Shown here in pieces: positions 1 to 11,072 of a stretch of DNA of 64,000 bases. Position numbers and translations under genes: made by a program. The stretch is taken from the NCBI GenBank assembly GCA_963678675.1, contig OY783199.1, positions 4,409,501 to 4,473,500 on the forward strand, read 5' to 3'. This DNA comes from Xiphydria camelus. Lineage: Eukaryota; Arthropoda; Insecta; Hymenoptera; Xiphydriidae. Positions within the stretch are counted from its first letter, which is position 1, and every line of letters starts with the position of its first letter. The notes below the pieces were generated by a model. It searched no databases and was not told where the DNA came from. It saw only the letters and a list, made by a program, of their open reading frames with translations.

Positions 1-93
1 ACGTATATAAATACATTATTTTTTCAGTGTATGTAATTCGCATATTGATCGAATCTTCACTCGAATAAGAACGAGTATAAGTATTCCAATCGT

Positions 94-340
94 GCACTAA
101 GAAAAATAACTTGGTTAAAATAACAAAACGCATCTGCATGTTAATCGAACTTAATTGTTTTAACCAAAACACTAGTAAGTTGAACCAAATATTTAGTTAT
201 TCCAACTACACGTGTAGTTATTCTAATCGGAAAAGGGTCAGTCAAATCAAACAGATGGAGGATCCATATTTCACCAAACGCTTTGGTCATAATCTCCAAA
301 ATTTTGGTTACATTGATCCAGTTATTTTTCTCAGTATACA
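94..340 (+). mobile_element. MITE family A, copy 1
   Basis: This is an A+T-rich non-autonomous element of about 250 bp. It opens CACTAAGAAAAATAAC, then TTGGTTAAAAT, and closes with GTTATTTTTCTCAGTA. Its middle is built of degenerate units around TTAGTTATTCTAAYC, and near its 3' end it carries CACCAAACGMTTTGGTCAT. Five copies occur in the window (also 16781, 30651, 59327, 61933), which fixes its limits. It has no coding capacity. A 35-bp tail of another element (TTTTTTCAGTGTA) precedes it at 20-36. Confidence 0.75.
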
Positions 341-1004
341 AATCTTTGATAAGTAATTTATTTCTCCAAAATGAAAATGAATCAAATGATTTCTCCCCGA
401 TGGCAGGATCTATCTACCATTTACATGTCATCGTTAGGTTCTCGCCTTGGTATAAATCATTTTCCCGTGGGTGACACGGCAATCTCTCCCGCAACGCGCG
501 GATCGAATAATTCGAATTGCGGCGCAAGGCGCGTCATCCGGTTGACGAGAGACATCGCGCGCGAGGAACGTCGTTTCGAAATTAGCTCGCGTGATGCCCG
601 ATGGTATGCGAGGGAATGGTTATCGGAGTGTGCCGATCACCCGCGCGACTCGCCGTCCGTGTGCAGAGTGGTTTGAACCTAAGCGCGAGCGTGCGGCGCG
701 TCCGAGAGTTATATCGCCATTTATGCAGCGATTAAAAAATTATTAATTTACCCGCAGTGGCGCCGGGCCACAGCCGAATACGGATGCCACGCGGCATCGC
801 GTCGAGCGCATAATTATGAGTCACAGCGTGGCGCGCGCCCGCGAGGTTTATTTTCACAAACGGTTTACGCGATGAATCTGTTGCACGGCCGAACTCTGCC
901 AAACATTGGAGGAGTCGTGTTTACATCGCCGGTATTTATGGGGCCCGACCCGCCCACGAATATGGTTTGGGGAATCCGGGTGTGGGTACGTGTCTTTTGC
1001 AGGG
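341..1004. other. no gene seen
   Basis: This stretch is mostly CpG-rich unique sequence from about 480. Short ORFs on both strands match nothing recognised. Confidence 0.5.
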
Positions 1005-1621
1005 AAAGTGACAAAAATTGGAATCTTTTTGAAATCGATCGTTCCATCTGTTTCGTGTATTCCTTCGCGCCGATTTGGAAACTTCTATATTTCTTGGTGG
1101 TATCTCGAGGGAAGACCGAACTACATCGATTTTATGAAAGGGAAATAATTTTCCCGTGGGAAAATTGTTGATATCTTATGTTTCTTTTCGGATAATTTAT
1201 ATTTCGTTTGATAACAATGCTTTTCGTAATAGCGCGAAAAAAATAGGATAAGGTGGTCGAGCGATCGATTCCCAGAGCTTTCGAGTTTTGTGAAAATCTG
1301 GAAATATGTTAAGCAAAATTGGAAATGTACCCTTTGACATTTTGACAAAAATCGAAATCACTGAAATCGATCGTTACGCTACTCTGTATTATGTGTTTTT
1401 TTCATGCTGATTACGAAAACCATTGATTTATTGATGAAATCTCAAAGGAAGGTCGCAATATCGTCGATTTCACGGGGGAAGTAGTTTTTTCGTATATAAA
1501 ATCATCAATATTTTATATTTCCTTTTTATGATATCGATCTGATAACTATGTTTCTCGTAATCGGCACGAAAAAATACATAAGACTGGGTGATCGAGCGAT
1601 CAATTCTAGGGAATTTTTCCA
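1005..1621. repeat. repeat family S, two diverged tandem copies
   Basis: 1005-1290 and 1345-1621 are diverged direct copies of one repeat. Shared blocks are GAAATCGATCGTT, a cattGATTTT stretch, GATATC followed by TATTTCG/TTTTTATG, and GTAATMGSRCGAAAAAAATA, then GGTGATCGAGCGATC. Further partial copies lie at 38710-38850 and 60180-60520. No terminal repeats or coding potential were seen, so the class is unknown. Confidence 0.5.
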
Positions 1622-2148
1622 ATCGCAGAATCAAATTTTACAAGCCTCCTCGGTGTACATACCGAGTAAAACTGCACTCCAGAAATTTAAAGAATCATTC
1701 GGATAGCCGATTATTTTCGCGAGTCCACGAAAGATAATAAATTCCCCCCGATCGGAAATCTCCAAGCGATCTGATCGGCGCGCGTTAACCGGTTGATTCA
1801 CACGATGCGTCAGTCGCGTGGACGGCTGAACGTGATCGATTGGCGTTAGATCGGATCGCGGGAGATTTTCGGGGAAAGGATCGTCGAGCGGGCTGCTGCA
1901 GGCCGCGAGGTCGAGATGAAAGCTCAGATCGTCTCGAGGAATGTCGGTACGTTCGTGGGTAGCATGAAATCTTATTGGCGGTTCAGATCGTCGCGCGTGT
2001 GGTCCGCGAGTAAACTTTCTTATCGCTTCAAAATGGAGCCGGCTGCTCTGACGCGCGATAGAAGGATGAACGAGCTCCGAGCATCGGGTCCACTGCAAGT
2101 GACAATGGGCGATACAACGCGATGCACATCGAGGTCTCCGATTTATTT
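1622..2148. other. no gene seen
   Basis: This is CpG-rich unique sequence with overlapping ORFs on both strands (minus 1631-2098, plus 1916-2284). Neither resembles a known family, and the plus one runs into an inserted element. Confidence 0.45.
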
Positions 2149-2532
2149 TACACCGGGAGAAAAGTGGCTAGTAAAATCAACCATAATAATTGCAAGGTTT
2201 GAATTTGCCGGCCGAGATGGTACCATATTTATGATTAGACAGACCATGAATGCAATCGAAGTAACTTTTGTTGCATGGTTATAGCAACAATAAGATTGTA
2301 GTATATGATAGCCGTGCACCATGGTTGAATTAACCACAAAAGTAGATCAATAATATTACTGCATGTGGTAGTATCAACTATATAAAAGAGGTTAGGGATG
2401 TTTATTAATCGCGTCACAAGTTGCAATTAGAAATTCGCTGCTTGGAGCAACTATAGAATTATGGTTGGCGCCAAAATCGACCACGATTTCTAGTTAAATT
2501 ATACACCTTTCCACCAGATTTTTCTCTGAATG
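2149..2532 (+). mobile_element. MITE family M, copy 1
   Basis: This non-autonomous element of about 380 bp opens TACACCGGGAGAAAAG and closes TTTTTCTCTGAATG. It shares long blocks with a second copy at 19797-20454, such as ACCATATTTATRATTA, CAGACCATGAATGCA and GAATTAACCACAAAAG. It has no coding capacity. Confidence 0.65.
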
Positions 2533-3237
2533 AAACAATAGCTGTAGAGAAGCACTGGTTGCAAATTCTCGCAGCATCCAAGGCAAGGTATATGCGATAA
2601 TTAAATTGAAAAGAAAAAAATCAATTTTTCCCGGGAAATTGTGTATAATTCCCGCGTAAAACGCAAGTGTCCGGCAAACGGTAGCCGAGAGAACACGCTC
2701 CGTTGTTTGCTCGGCATATGGCGCTTATCGTTGATTCACTTTTGGAAAAAAATAATATTTGTCGTCCATTTAAATGTCGTGCATGACGTCCCGGGACGCG
2801 TGCGCGGCGTCGCAGCCTTGTCAGCGTCGTTGATAATTCACTCGAACAGTTTATATTTGCTCGGTGTTTAACACGAAGAACATATGTTCGTCCACTTCAG
2901 ATATAATTGACCGATGGACGTTCCTTCGCGCTTCGCTGGGGGGAGAATAGAAAAAAAAAACGCGTCAGTGCGAAACAAATTTGCCCAGAAACCTTGTTTA
3001 CCCGTGGGAAGCGTTGAAAAAAAGGTGGTTATCGAATGGTTAGAAATTTACATCGAAGCCGAGAGAAGTCGGTTTAATTAAAATCTGTACGGTACGTTAC
3101 GAGCAAATTAATCGTGACGAACCGTGACTCTCCGTAAATGGAAATCCATCACGGAATCCGTTAGTTATGTTTGAGAGAGGGCAAATAAGACAACGCTCGA
3201 GTAGCAGCAGCCCACTCATCAATCGACACCGGATCAA
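2533..3237. other. no gene seen
   Basis: This is mixed A+T- and CpG-rich sequence with no recognisable exon, RNA gene or repeat. Confidence 0.45.
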
Positions 3238-3421
3238 CTACTTTGCGATCTGCTTCGTTTTTTTAGAGAAAATTATATACACGACTTTTTTTTTCGTGAT
3301 TCGACTCCGTTTTTAGAGAAAACTACGTACACTTCTTCGCGATCTGACTCCGTTTTTAGAGAAAACTACGTATACGATTTCTTCGTGATCTGACTCGAGT
3401 TTTTACAGAAAATTACATATG
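3238..3421 (+). repeat. tandem repeat, about 46-bp unit, 3.7 copies
   Basis: The unit reads CTTCGTGATCTGACTCCG, then TTTTTAGAGAAAACTACG and TACAC. Copies start near 3245, 3296, 3339 and 3385, with 10-20 % divergence and slightly variable spacing. It has no coding sense. Confidence 0.7.
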
Positions 3422-3518
3422 TCGGAAGAGAATAAATTTAAAATCACTTCAAAGCTTTCCTCGAACGAAGATCCGTTACATAAGACTCGCTATAATTATA
3501 ATTATAAATAATTCTATG

Positions 3519-3720
3519 TAAACTCTGAACAAAACGTGTGTAGTACATTTAATATAATTGTACATAAAGCTTTTGTCCTGCACGTGATTATGAAAATAAC
3601 ATACTCCGTTATGAAATTTATTAATGACGTTACATAAGGAAATGTATTAATTTTCATAATCATGTATTTGAAAAAAGCTTTATATAAAAATATATTAATA
3701 ATACTAATTGTTTTATAGTG
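3519..3720. mobile_element. palindromic MITE family E, copy 1
   Basis: This fold-back element of about 200 bp has the arm motifs ACATAAAGCTTTTGTCC, GATTATGAAAATAA and, inverted, TTTTCATAATC and AAAAAAGCTTTATAT. It closes TTTTATAGTG followed by TA. Related copies lie at 10338-10554 and 52210-52544. Confidence 0.7.
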
Positions 3721-3969
3721 TAGGTAATCCGCGCGAGAGCTAGGCATTTTCCAGAGGAATGATAAACGGGAATTCGTTATCTAATTTCAACGGTGTACTT
3801 TATCGATAACAGTTTTGTTTCTTTCTGGGAATAGGAATGGTAAACAATGGCATTGGCACAGTTTTCGATGCTCTGCTGATTCCATCGAGACCGGGAATAG
3901 AAAGTTTTTTCAACGGATAAACGGGTCGAATATCTTCGAGATGGTTTAATATACATACGATTTCAGCCC

Positions 3970-3991
3970 TGTGAACACACACACACACACA
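3970..3991 (+). repeat. (AC)n microsatellite
   Basis: About nine AC dinucleotides in a row. Confidence 0.9.
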
Positions 3992-4146
3992 CGATAATCT
4001 ATACAACGAGCGATGATAAAGCGAAAGAACCACGCGTCCGCATGTGTGAACGAGTAAACCGTCTGCATACGAAGTGGAAATTGATGGCAGGGAAACGATT
4101 AATTCCTTATTAATTAAACAATCACTCCCGATGTTCGCCCACGCAT

Positions 4147-4568
4147 ACACTGAGATTTAGTTACTTGAACTAGTAATTTACTAGAATTGACTACAACTTG
4201 TTTCCGTGAAACAATTGTTAATCATTCCGATGAAATTATTGAATCCAAGCACCTGCACGGAAAAAATGATCATGTTGGATTCAAAGAGTCAATGTTGTAA
4301 ATATATTCTTGTAAATGGAACTAAACCCTATGCACTTGTACAATTAATTACTCGATATGTATATTGTACCCGACTCTGCTGTTAATTTTACATTTTCCTG
4401 GTAAATTTTACATTTTTCTGCATAAACTGCGTAAGCGCAGACTGCAGTAGGTATTGCAATTTGCAGCAATTGGTGCACCGTTTACATAAAATTTATTTCC
4501 ATGCAACTAAATCGCCATTCCCCACCCATAACCGCTAATTTAGTCGAATCTACTAATTTTTTTTCCGC
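4147..4568. mobile_element. MITE family B, copy 1, interrupted
   Basis: The 5' part (CACTGAG, TTACTTGAACTAG, GACTACAACTTGTTTCC) and 3' part (CCATTCCCCACCCATAACCG, then TTTAGTCGAATCTACTA) match family B. About 240 bp of unrelated A+T-rich sequence lies between them (4255-4495). It is probably an old copy split by an insertion, but the insertion's own ends are not clear. Confidence 0.5.
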
Positions 4569-6340
4569 GCGATCGATTAATAATTAATCGAGTATCGTCG
4601 CCTCAGGAAATGTCCGCGAATTCGTAGAAAATTAATAATCGTCTCCTCCGACGCAGCCTCGCGCGCTCGGAAATAATCCTTATCGGACACCGGTCCTTCC
4701 ACATTTTTTTTCCTTTCGACAAATAAACCCGCGCGGATGCATTTCGATCGGGATAAAACTCCCTCTCGCGAGACGCATCGTTCCGGAGTTCAAGAGCGGC
4801 GCACCGCCGCGGCAATAAATTAGTTCTATCGCGTTTTTGATCGACTCCCGTTGCTCCGGCCATAAGTAACTATAATTCCGATTTAGCCTCGCCGCCCGTT
4901 AAACGTCGGCGTACGTTCCTTTAACCGTGCGTTCCGTTGGATTTAAAGGAGTCGAGGCGCGCGTCTCATCGGCGAGGAATAAACGTACGCGTACGTGCGT
5001 GCGGGGCGAAAGAGAGCGAGAGGGGCCCCGTACGTGTGTTCATCGGGAGAGTGTGTTGGGTGGCCGCTCGGCGGGGGTCTCGCATCTCTGCTGGTTATTT
5101 ATGGTCGAAAAAATATTTTATCATAACAATATGGAGATACCGATGAGATACCGGCTCTGAGGTGGGAGGCTGGATGGAACGAGTGCAAATGAGCGCCGAT
5201 GGACCCCGAGAGAGGAGCGAGAGGTTAACGCGATTATTATATAAAATTATTAGGGTATTAATTATCGAAAAAGTTGGCCGGATATTTCCCGCTGTTTTCC
5301 ATTCCTACGTCGGCCTTACACCGGGCTTTTTTTTTTCAATTAACGCACCGCCGGGGCATACCACCGCCGGTATCCGCAGTTCGCCCTGCAACGGCGAGCG
5401 TTGCGCGGCCGCGATGATGCGGCGAATTTATGATAGCGCTCTCCCCTTTCGATCGCGGCGCTAATTTGCATCGGTGTACTCGCCCTTAACGAGGGAATCG
5501 CGCGAGAATTTTAATCGCGATCTCTCGGTGCACGCCTTTCGTCGATCCTTAAATCCGCATTGCGATCGACTTCGCGAGAGTGCAGCGATTTTCGTACAAG
5601 TCTCGCCTCGGTATGTATCCATTAGACGCACCGCGATACTATCGGAGATACCGCGCGATCTTCGCGCTCGCGGAATGCGATTCTCGCGGTATTTATGCAA
5701 CCTTGCGGCGAGTGCGAATGTGTTTTCCTCTCGCTGTGCACTGCGACGATTTTTTCATATCGGAGTTTACGCGGGAAAATGTTTCTGCGTTCCGCGAGAA
5801 ATTATTCCAGCAGGCGGGGAATCCCCTACCGCGAGCTCCTCTTCTCGCGTATGCACCGAGAAGAAATAGATTCTGGGTATTCTCGAGAGCGGCATAACTA
5901 TGCTACGGAGCGACGGAATTATGCCAGCGATATTTTTCACAATTCATCGGGCCATTCGCGAGATAGCGCGTAATCTTATATTACTTCCAAGAACGTTTCA
6001 TCCTCGTCCCTGTAAAATCCTGTTTCTCAATTATGCTACATCGAGGAGCGGACCGTTTTTTTTTTGCATCGACGTTGTGGAACGCGTAAATATTTTGCTC
6101 CGCGCCGCGGTCCCCCCGCCATGCAAATCGGCTGGACGCGCGAGTCAGCGAACTTTCGTGCGAAATACCTTTCGAATGGAGTTGTTTACGCGTTATGAAA
6201 AGCCGATGACACGGTCTTTAAGGGGATCGAGGGAAGATCATTAATCACGCGTCACCACGGAAGGTATAACGCTCCGACGCCTTTGCGGGATAACGCCTCG
6301 CGCGCTCTCCTCGCAGTTTCTACGCCACTGTATCGGCCCC
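4569..6340. other. no gene seen; two POU octamers
   Basis: This is 1.8 kb of CpG-rich, non-repetitive sequence. Several overlapping ORFs (up to 131 codons at 5474-5869) are Arg/Ser-rich with no recognised motif, as expected from CpG composition. Two perfect octamer motifs occur: ATTTGCAT at 5464-5471 and ATGCAAAT at 6121-6128. Confidence 0.45.
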
Positions 6341-6470
6341 CCCGAGTAGAAATGCGATCGGGCTTGCCCGATGTAGCATCGGGGCCCGGCCGGGCGCTTC
6401 TAGGGCATGCCCTACCGGGCGTACCCGATCGGGGCCCGACCGGGCGCTTCTAAGGCATGCCCTGAAAGCG

Positions 6471-7270
6471 TATTAGGATCGTTTATTACCGATGGCGGCG
6501 CTCGCGGCGCTACGGAAACATGGCGGATATTGGCGTACAGTACGCCGCGAACTTCAAATTCCGTCGACCGGTAGGTAAAAGAGTCAAGCACCGCATACCG
6601 CATTCATTTTAAGCGTCCCTAATATCTGATCGGGGCTTGAACGGGCGTTTCTAAGGCATGTCCTATCAAATTATTTGTTGTATATAAATGATAAAATCAT
6701 GCATTTTAACATGGAAGTAATTCTGAAATATTTATAAATTATATTTTTTGAAATATATTGCAACGGTTCGGCCGTTACAAGACCCTAATAAATAATTATA
6801 GATTGTGTGATAAATTTTAACTAGTACTATTCTTATTTAGCAACATTCGCCGGTCTTGTAAAATTAAAATTCGGATTGACCCAATAACACTGATAGTACT
6901 ATTTAAATTAAATATTTTTTTATTACATTTTTTAAATATATACTGGAGTAAGTAAAAAATAATTTTCAAAGTGTATATTACAGTCGAAGCTAATGAATTA
7001 TCGATATAAAAAACATGGCCGATATTGGCGTTTCGGATTGGTACGTAGGTACTTGAAGTGTTAACTTGCTCCAAGTTTTAAAAAAATGAGCATTTTTAGA
7101 ACGAGATATAGGTAGACATTCATTTTCACAAACAATTAAATGAATTCATTCGGATCAACTGTATACTACCGGTTGCTGGAATTTGAAGTACGCGGCGTGC
7201 TGCACGCCCGATATCCGCCATGTTTCTGCAGCGCCGCGAGCGCCGCCATCGGTAAATAGCGGTCCCAATA
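6471..7270. mobile_element. element with 105-bp terminal inverted repeats
   Basis: Arms 6471-6575 and 7166-7270 are inverted copies, about 85 % alike, containing TTACCGATGGCGGCGCTCGC, then GGCGCT, AAACATGGCGGATAT and CTTCAAATTCC. The A+T-rich interior has a partial third copy of the arm motif (AACATGGCCGATATTGGCG, near 7012). It lies wholly inside the 6341-10199 element, either as part of it or as an insertion into it. Confidence 0.6.
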
Positions 7271-7514
7271 GTGATAAATGTGACAGACGCTCCGTATAGT
7301 TCAATAATCGTTTGCCGTCTTTTTCAAAGAATCAAAATAGTGAACGGAAGCAGTGCTTTTTCCCTGGTTGATTGTGCATCAAGAGTAGGAAAGGAGACAT
7401 CCGTATCTCAGAAGAAGTTCCATCAGATAAGTAATTCCTAATTGATCGTTTTAACCTCATTTTGGTAAAATCTTTGGACACATATCTTTGTGGTTATTCT
7501 ATTTTTGTTTTCAG

Positions 7515-7634
7515 CGTCATAATAATGTGCCTGCCCAGGGATTCACGACCCTCCAAAGGGATTCAAGACTGCTAAAGAAGTGCCTGGAAAGAGGTTTTAA
7601 AAAATACAGCACTCTCTACATGCTTGTATCGAAG
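7515..7634 (+). pseudogene. exon-like fragment 1 in composite element
   Basis: The fragment is open for 40 codons (RHNNVPAQGFTTLQRD at the N-side, ending STLYMLVSK) between an acceptor-like TGTTTTCAG and a donor-like GTATAT. I do not recognise the protein. The string AATAATGTGCCTGCCCAG recurs at 8568-8585 within the same element, so part of this sequence has been duplicated. Splicing in phase 0 to the next fragment hits a stop, which suggests decay or a missing exon. It could also be chance. Confidence 0.3.
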
Positions 7635-7723
7635 GTATATGAAGTTTATTGGTTATTAGTACTCGCTAATAATTGTTTCTTTCCACTGTATTTTTTACCT
7701 TATAATATTATATTATATTTCAG

Positions 7724-7831
7724 AGGCACTTTTAACAGATCCAGATAGAAAAGTTCCTCCAGAATTGCAGTACAATGCCACCGTAGAAATATCAGGTTCT
7801 ACCGATACGACGTGCTTCGACAATCCAAAAG
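7724..7831 (+). pseudogene. exon-like fragment 2 in composite element
   Basis: The fragment follows a strong acceptor (TATATTATATTTCAG) and precedes the donor GTACAT. One frame is open throughout, with LLTDPDRKVPPELQYN in its first half and CFDNPKG at its end. Its base composition is protein-like, unlike the A+T-rich surroundings. No family is recognised. Its phase does not fit fragment 1. Confidence 0.3.
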
Positions 7832-8150
7832 GTACATTATACAGTTTTATATTTACTTACATATGTATTTTATCTTACAAAGAAGTCTTTGATGGATTTT
7901 TGAGTTAATTTTTTGCCTCTCTTGGAAGCAGCGATGTTGCAGCAACATCGACACAGGAGTCGCTGGGAGTCAGGAGAGAGCCCTCAATTAATCCGGAGCC
8001 TCGGTTAACTGGGACTTGGATAACCGCGAGTCTACTGTATTGGCGGTACTGCACTAATCCTGTGGCATACTTTTCTATCTGGGAAATTCGTGGCAGAAGA
8101 ATAGCAGATACGACGGAATTGAATTAGGTACAATAATCAAGTAAATAATT

Positions 8151-8567
8151 ACGGTAGTACAGCTGTACAGCCTTATTCAGCCTTATCTCTCTAATCGGCA
8201 TCAGTGATTCCTCATTGACCGTTGTTACACTAGAGACAAAGAAAAGATGAAATAAAAGTGAGGTACATGTACACTTCACATTTGACAGGTCGGTGTATAA
8301 ATTGGAACTTGTGATAGTACGGAAGAGGGAATATATCGGTAAAGAAAAAAATAATAATTTTAATAATTTTTTTCTTTACCGATATATTCCCTCTTCCGTA
8401 CTATCACAAGTTCCAATTTATACACCGACCTGTCAAATGTGAAGTGTACATGTACCTCACTTCTATTTCATCTTTTCTTTGTCTCTAGTGTAACAACGGT
8501 CAATGAGGAATCACTGATGCCGATTAGAGAGATAAGGCTGAATAAGGCTGTACAGCTGTACTACCGT
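8151..8567. repeat. 417-bp near-perfect palindrome
   Basis: Starting at ACGGTAGTACAGCTGTAC, about 205 bp is repeated as its exact reverse complement, meeting at an A+T-rich centre near 8359 (AAAAAAATAATAATTTTAAT). I count only one or two mismatches (AAATAAAAGTG against AAATAGAAGTG) in the arms. Such identity means a recent origin or arm-to-arm conversion. An arm-internal block (GAGGTACATGTACAC to GGGAATATATCG) occurs a third time at 8611-9213, interrupted by a MITE. Confidence 0.9.
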
Positions 8568-8624
8568 AATAATGTGCCTGCCCAGAGACGGAGAAGAAAT
8601 GAAATAGAATTGAGGTACATGTAC

Positions 8625-9134
8625 ATTAGATTGATTTAAAAAAACGCTTTTTTCACTAATTCTTTTGGCGGGCACTTAAAAAACGTTAGTATTTAATGTA
8701 ACTTTGAATATGTCGCCGGGTGCACATTATCACTCAATATTTTGGAGTGTGTCAATCGCTTTTCCTGATTTCCATTTGAATAACACGATGAAATTGTTGA
8801 ATCATTGGTTTAGTGCTAATTCCTTCTACGGTAACAAAATTTCCCCGTGAAAAATTAGGAAAATTGAGTTTTAGGTGTAATTGACGTAAAGAAATATTAT
8901 TTTTAATTATTAAATAAAATTAAATGGTAATCACGGGGGAATAAATTGTGCAATTGATTCCCCTATAATGGGACCGTGTTATTCAAATGGAAATCAGAAA
9001 AAGCGATTGAGACACCACTAAATATTGAGTGAGAATGTGCACCCGGCGATATATTCAAAGTTACATTAAATACTAACGTTTTAAGTACCCGCCAAGAGAA
9101 TGAATTAAAAAAGCCTTTTTTTAATCAGTCTAAT
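8625..9134. mobile_element. 510-bp MITE with GTAC target duplication
   Basis: Terminal inverted repeats of about 160 bp (ATTAGATTGATT on the left, AATCAGTCTAAT on the right) enclose a 187-bp centre. GTAC flanks both ends (8621-8624 and 9135-9138). Removing the insert plus one GTAC restores a sequence nearly identical to the arm of the adjacent palindrome (GAGGTACATGTAC, then ACTTCACATTTGA). This proves insertion and sets the boundaries. The superfamily is uncertain. Confidence 0.8.
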
Positions 9135-9415
9135 GTACACTTCACATTTGATATGTCGGTGTATAAATTGGAATTTGTGTGATAGTATAGAAGAGGGAAT
9201 ATATCGCCCTAGTGTACAGTAGTATTACGAAAGTATTATGTTTTTAGTTTTAATATTTTAGTATAAATACTGTACCCCAGCAATTCAAGCGAAAAGTACA
9301 TATTATTAGTGCAAGTAGTAATGCAGTCATGGTAGTGCATATTAATAGTGTATGAACACTACTCCACTAGAAATACCTACTAATTAAAAATACGTAATAT
9401 TAATATAGGTGTTAC

Positions 9416-9590
9416 ATATCGATACCTTACTTTGAAAACCTCGTCTTTGAAAACCTAATATGCTTATATTAATAATACGATTCAAATTTGTTAAAAAAGT
9501 TGAGTACAAATGATACAAAACTGTTTTTCTTTGCTACTGCACATTTAAGGAAATTGCACTTACGAGGTTTTCAAAGTAAGGTATCGATAT
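9416..9590. repeat. short inverted-repeat element
   Basis: ATATCGATACCTTACTTTG with AAAACCTCG at 9416-9443 is matched in reverse complement at 9562-9590, around a 118-bp A+T-rich loop that also holds a partial direct copy (TCTTTGAAAACCT). It is probably a small MITE inside the composite element. Confidence 0.6.
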
Positions 9591-10337
9591 ATTAAATATA
9601 TATATGATTTCAATCTTCTTTGTTAGGATGAAAAATTGAATCGCTCTTTACCTTACTAACTATCAACTTTTGTTATATGTTACTTTTGGCCCATGTTCGG
9701 ACGATACTTTTTTTAAGATTCCATTTTTATCTACACTAATGTCCTATTTCGATACGATACAAAAGTTTATATAGTAAATGACAAGATAATATCGATTCAA
9801 ATTTCCTTCCTAGAAAAAAAAGTGAAATAAGTATTTGTTGTATATTCATAGTTTAAATTTCCGACTGAAAATGTTTGCATTACTCTAATGTAATATATTA
9901 ATTATAAAATAAATTTATAACATTTCCTCGGAATTATTGCTCTTATTTAGCACCCTTCCATTTAAAATTAGTTTGTGGTTAATAAAATTTCGACGAAGCT
10001 GCCAGACAAAAATCGTGCTAGGGCTCTGATCGGGCAGCCCTGTTGGGCCCCGATCGGGTTTGCCCGACAAGGCCCTCATCCCCAAACCGCGTTACAAAAG
10101 TCATCGGGCCCTGGTCGGGCAGCCCTGTCGGGGCCCTATCACGGATCGGGCGTGCCTCGTCGGGACCCGATGAGCGCCTTATCCAGATTTCTACTCGGGC
10201 CGGGGGTGAACACGGCGGGGTTGCTTCATCCTTTCTTCGAGATTGATACTACGCGGAAAGAGAAGTTCGCGCGAGACTCGCGCCGAGTTTCGAAGAATCG
10301 ATTTTCAAGCGCTCTTTAGGTGCGTACAGATGTGTAC

Positions 10338-10554
10338 GCTGTAAAAAAATTTGTATTAAATTTAATACAATTTTATATAAATCTTTTATCTATTGAGTGA
10401 TTATGAAAATTATTCCGTTATGAAATTCACGAAGGAAATTTCGTAAGGAAATATATTAATTTTCATAATTATGAAGTACGTTAAGCTTCATAATCACGCA
10501 TTGGAAAAAAGCTTTGTATAAAAGGATATTAAAAATATGAATTTTTTTACAGTG
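10338..10554. mobile_element. palindromic MITE family E, copy 2
   Basis: It opens GCTGTAAAAAAATTTG and closes TTTTTTTACAGTG, then TA. The arms carry GAGTGATTATGAAAATTA and TAATTTTCATAATTATG. It ends 10 bp before a family D element. Confidence 0.75.
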
Positions 10555-10564
10555 TAGGTACGTA

Positions 10565-11072
10565 CACTGGGAAAAAAATGTACTATTCGAGTCAAATGTG
10601 GTTTCGAATAGTTCTAAGAGAACTTCATGCGATTAGGTTGAATATCGATTAAATGAATATAAATATTATTGATTAGATTGAATATTGTTTGGATCAAATC
10701 CGTATTCATTCGAATCGAATAAATGTGCTGCTAGAATTATTCACAATGGGAAGAATGATGTTTCAAAATGTAGGAATTAATCCCAGAAAGTATAGGGAAA
10801 AACTCCAGGTAAGAAATGTAGTAATGAGGCAGTTATGAATTCAGTTAAATAGATATGTATGCACTACATATACTGTATAGGACTTATATTTACGTATGAT
10901 GGAAGTAAATTTTACACGCATAGTATTTAAGCGAATTCGTAATTGCATTATCACTAGATTTCTTATCTGGAATTTCTTCCCCGCACTTTCTGGGATTGAT
11001 TACCTACTACATTTTGAAAAATTATTTTGTTCAGTGCAAAAATACGTACATTTCGATCAAGCCAAATTGGCT
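10565..11072. mobile_element. MITE family D, copy 2, degenerate
   Basis: The left arm CACTGGGAAAAAAATGTA and GAATCGAATAAATGTGCTG match the intact copy at 40385-40678. The right end appears at 11035-11072 (TTTCGATCAAGCCAAATT). About 270 bp of unrelated sequence (10770-11030) separates them. Confidence 0.45.

Larger units (their letters stand above)
6341..10199 (+). mobile_element. composite DNA transposon with CCCGAGTAGAAAT termini
   Basis: The left end CCCGAGTAGAAAT (6341-6353) is repeated inverted at the right end (10187-10199). Just inside both ends lie G+C-rich arrays of GATCGGGC and its complement, with GGGGCCCGACCGGGCGC on the left and CAGGGCTGCCCGAC in inverse on the right. Such subterminal repeat arrays are typical of class II elements. 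The 3.86-kb interior is compound: a smaller element with 105-bp inverted arms, exon-like fragments with splice sites, a 417-bp near-perfect palindrome, a 510-bp MITE with its own target duplication, and a 175-bp inverted repeat. No transposase is recognisable. The terminal G/C runs make a target-site duplication impossible to call. The superfamily is unknown. Confidence 0.55.

Noticed and set aside
8439..8639. 66-codon ORF in the palindrome
   Set aside because: Most of it is the right arm of the palindrome; although RNNVPAQ recurs from the fragment at 7515, it looks like duplicated debris, not a separate gene.
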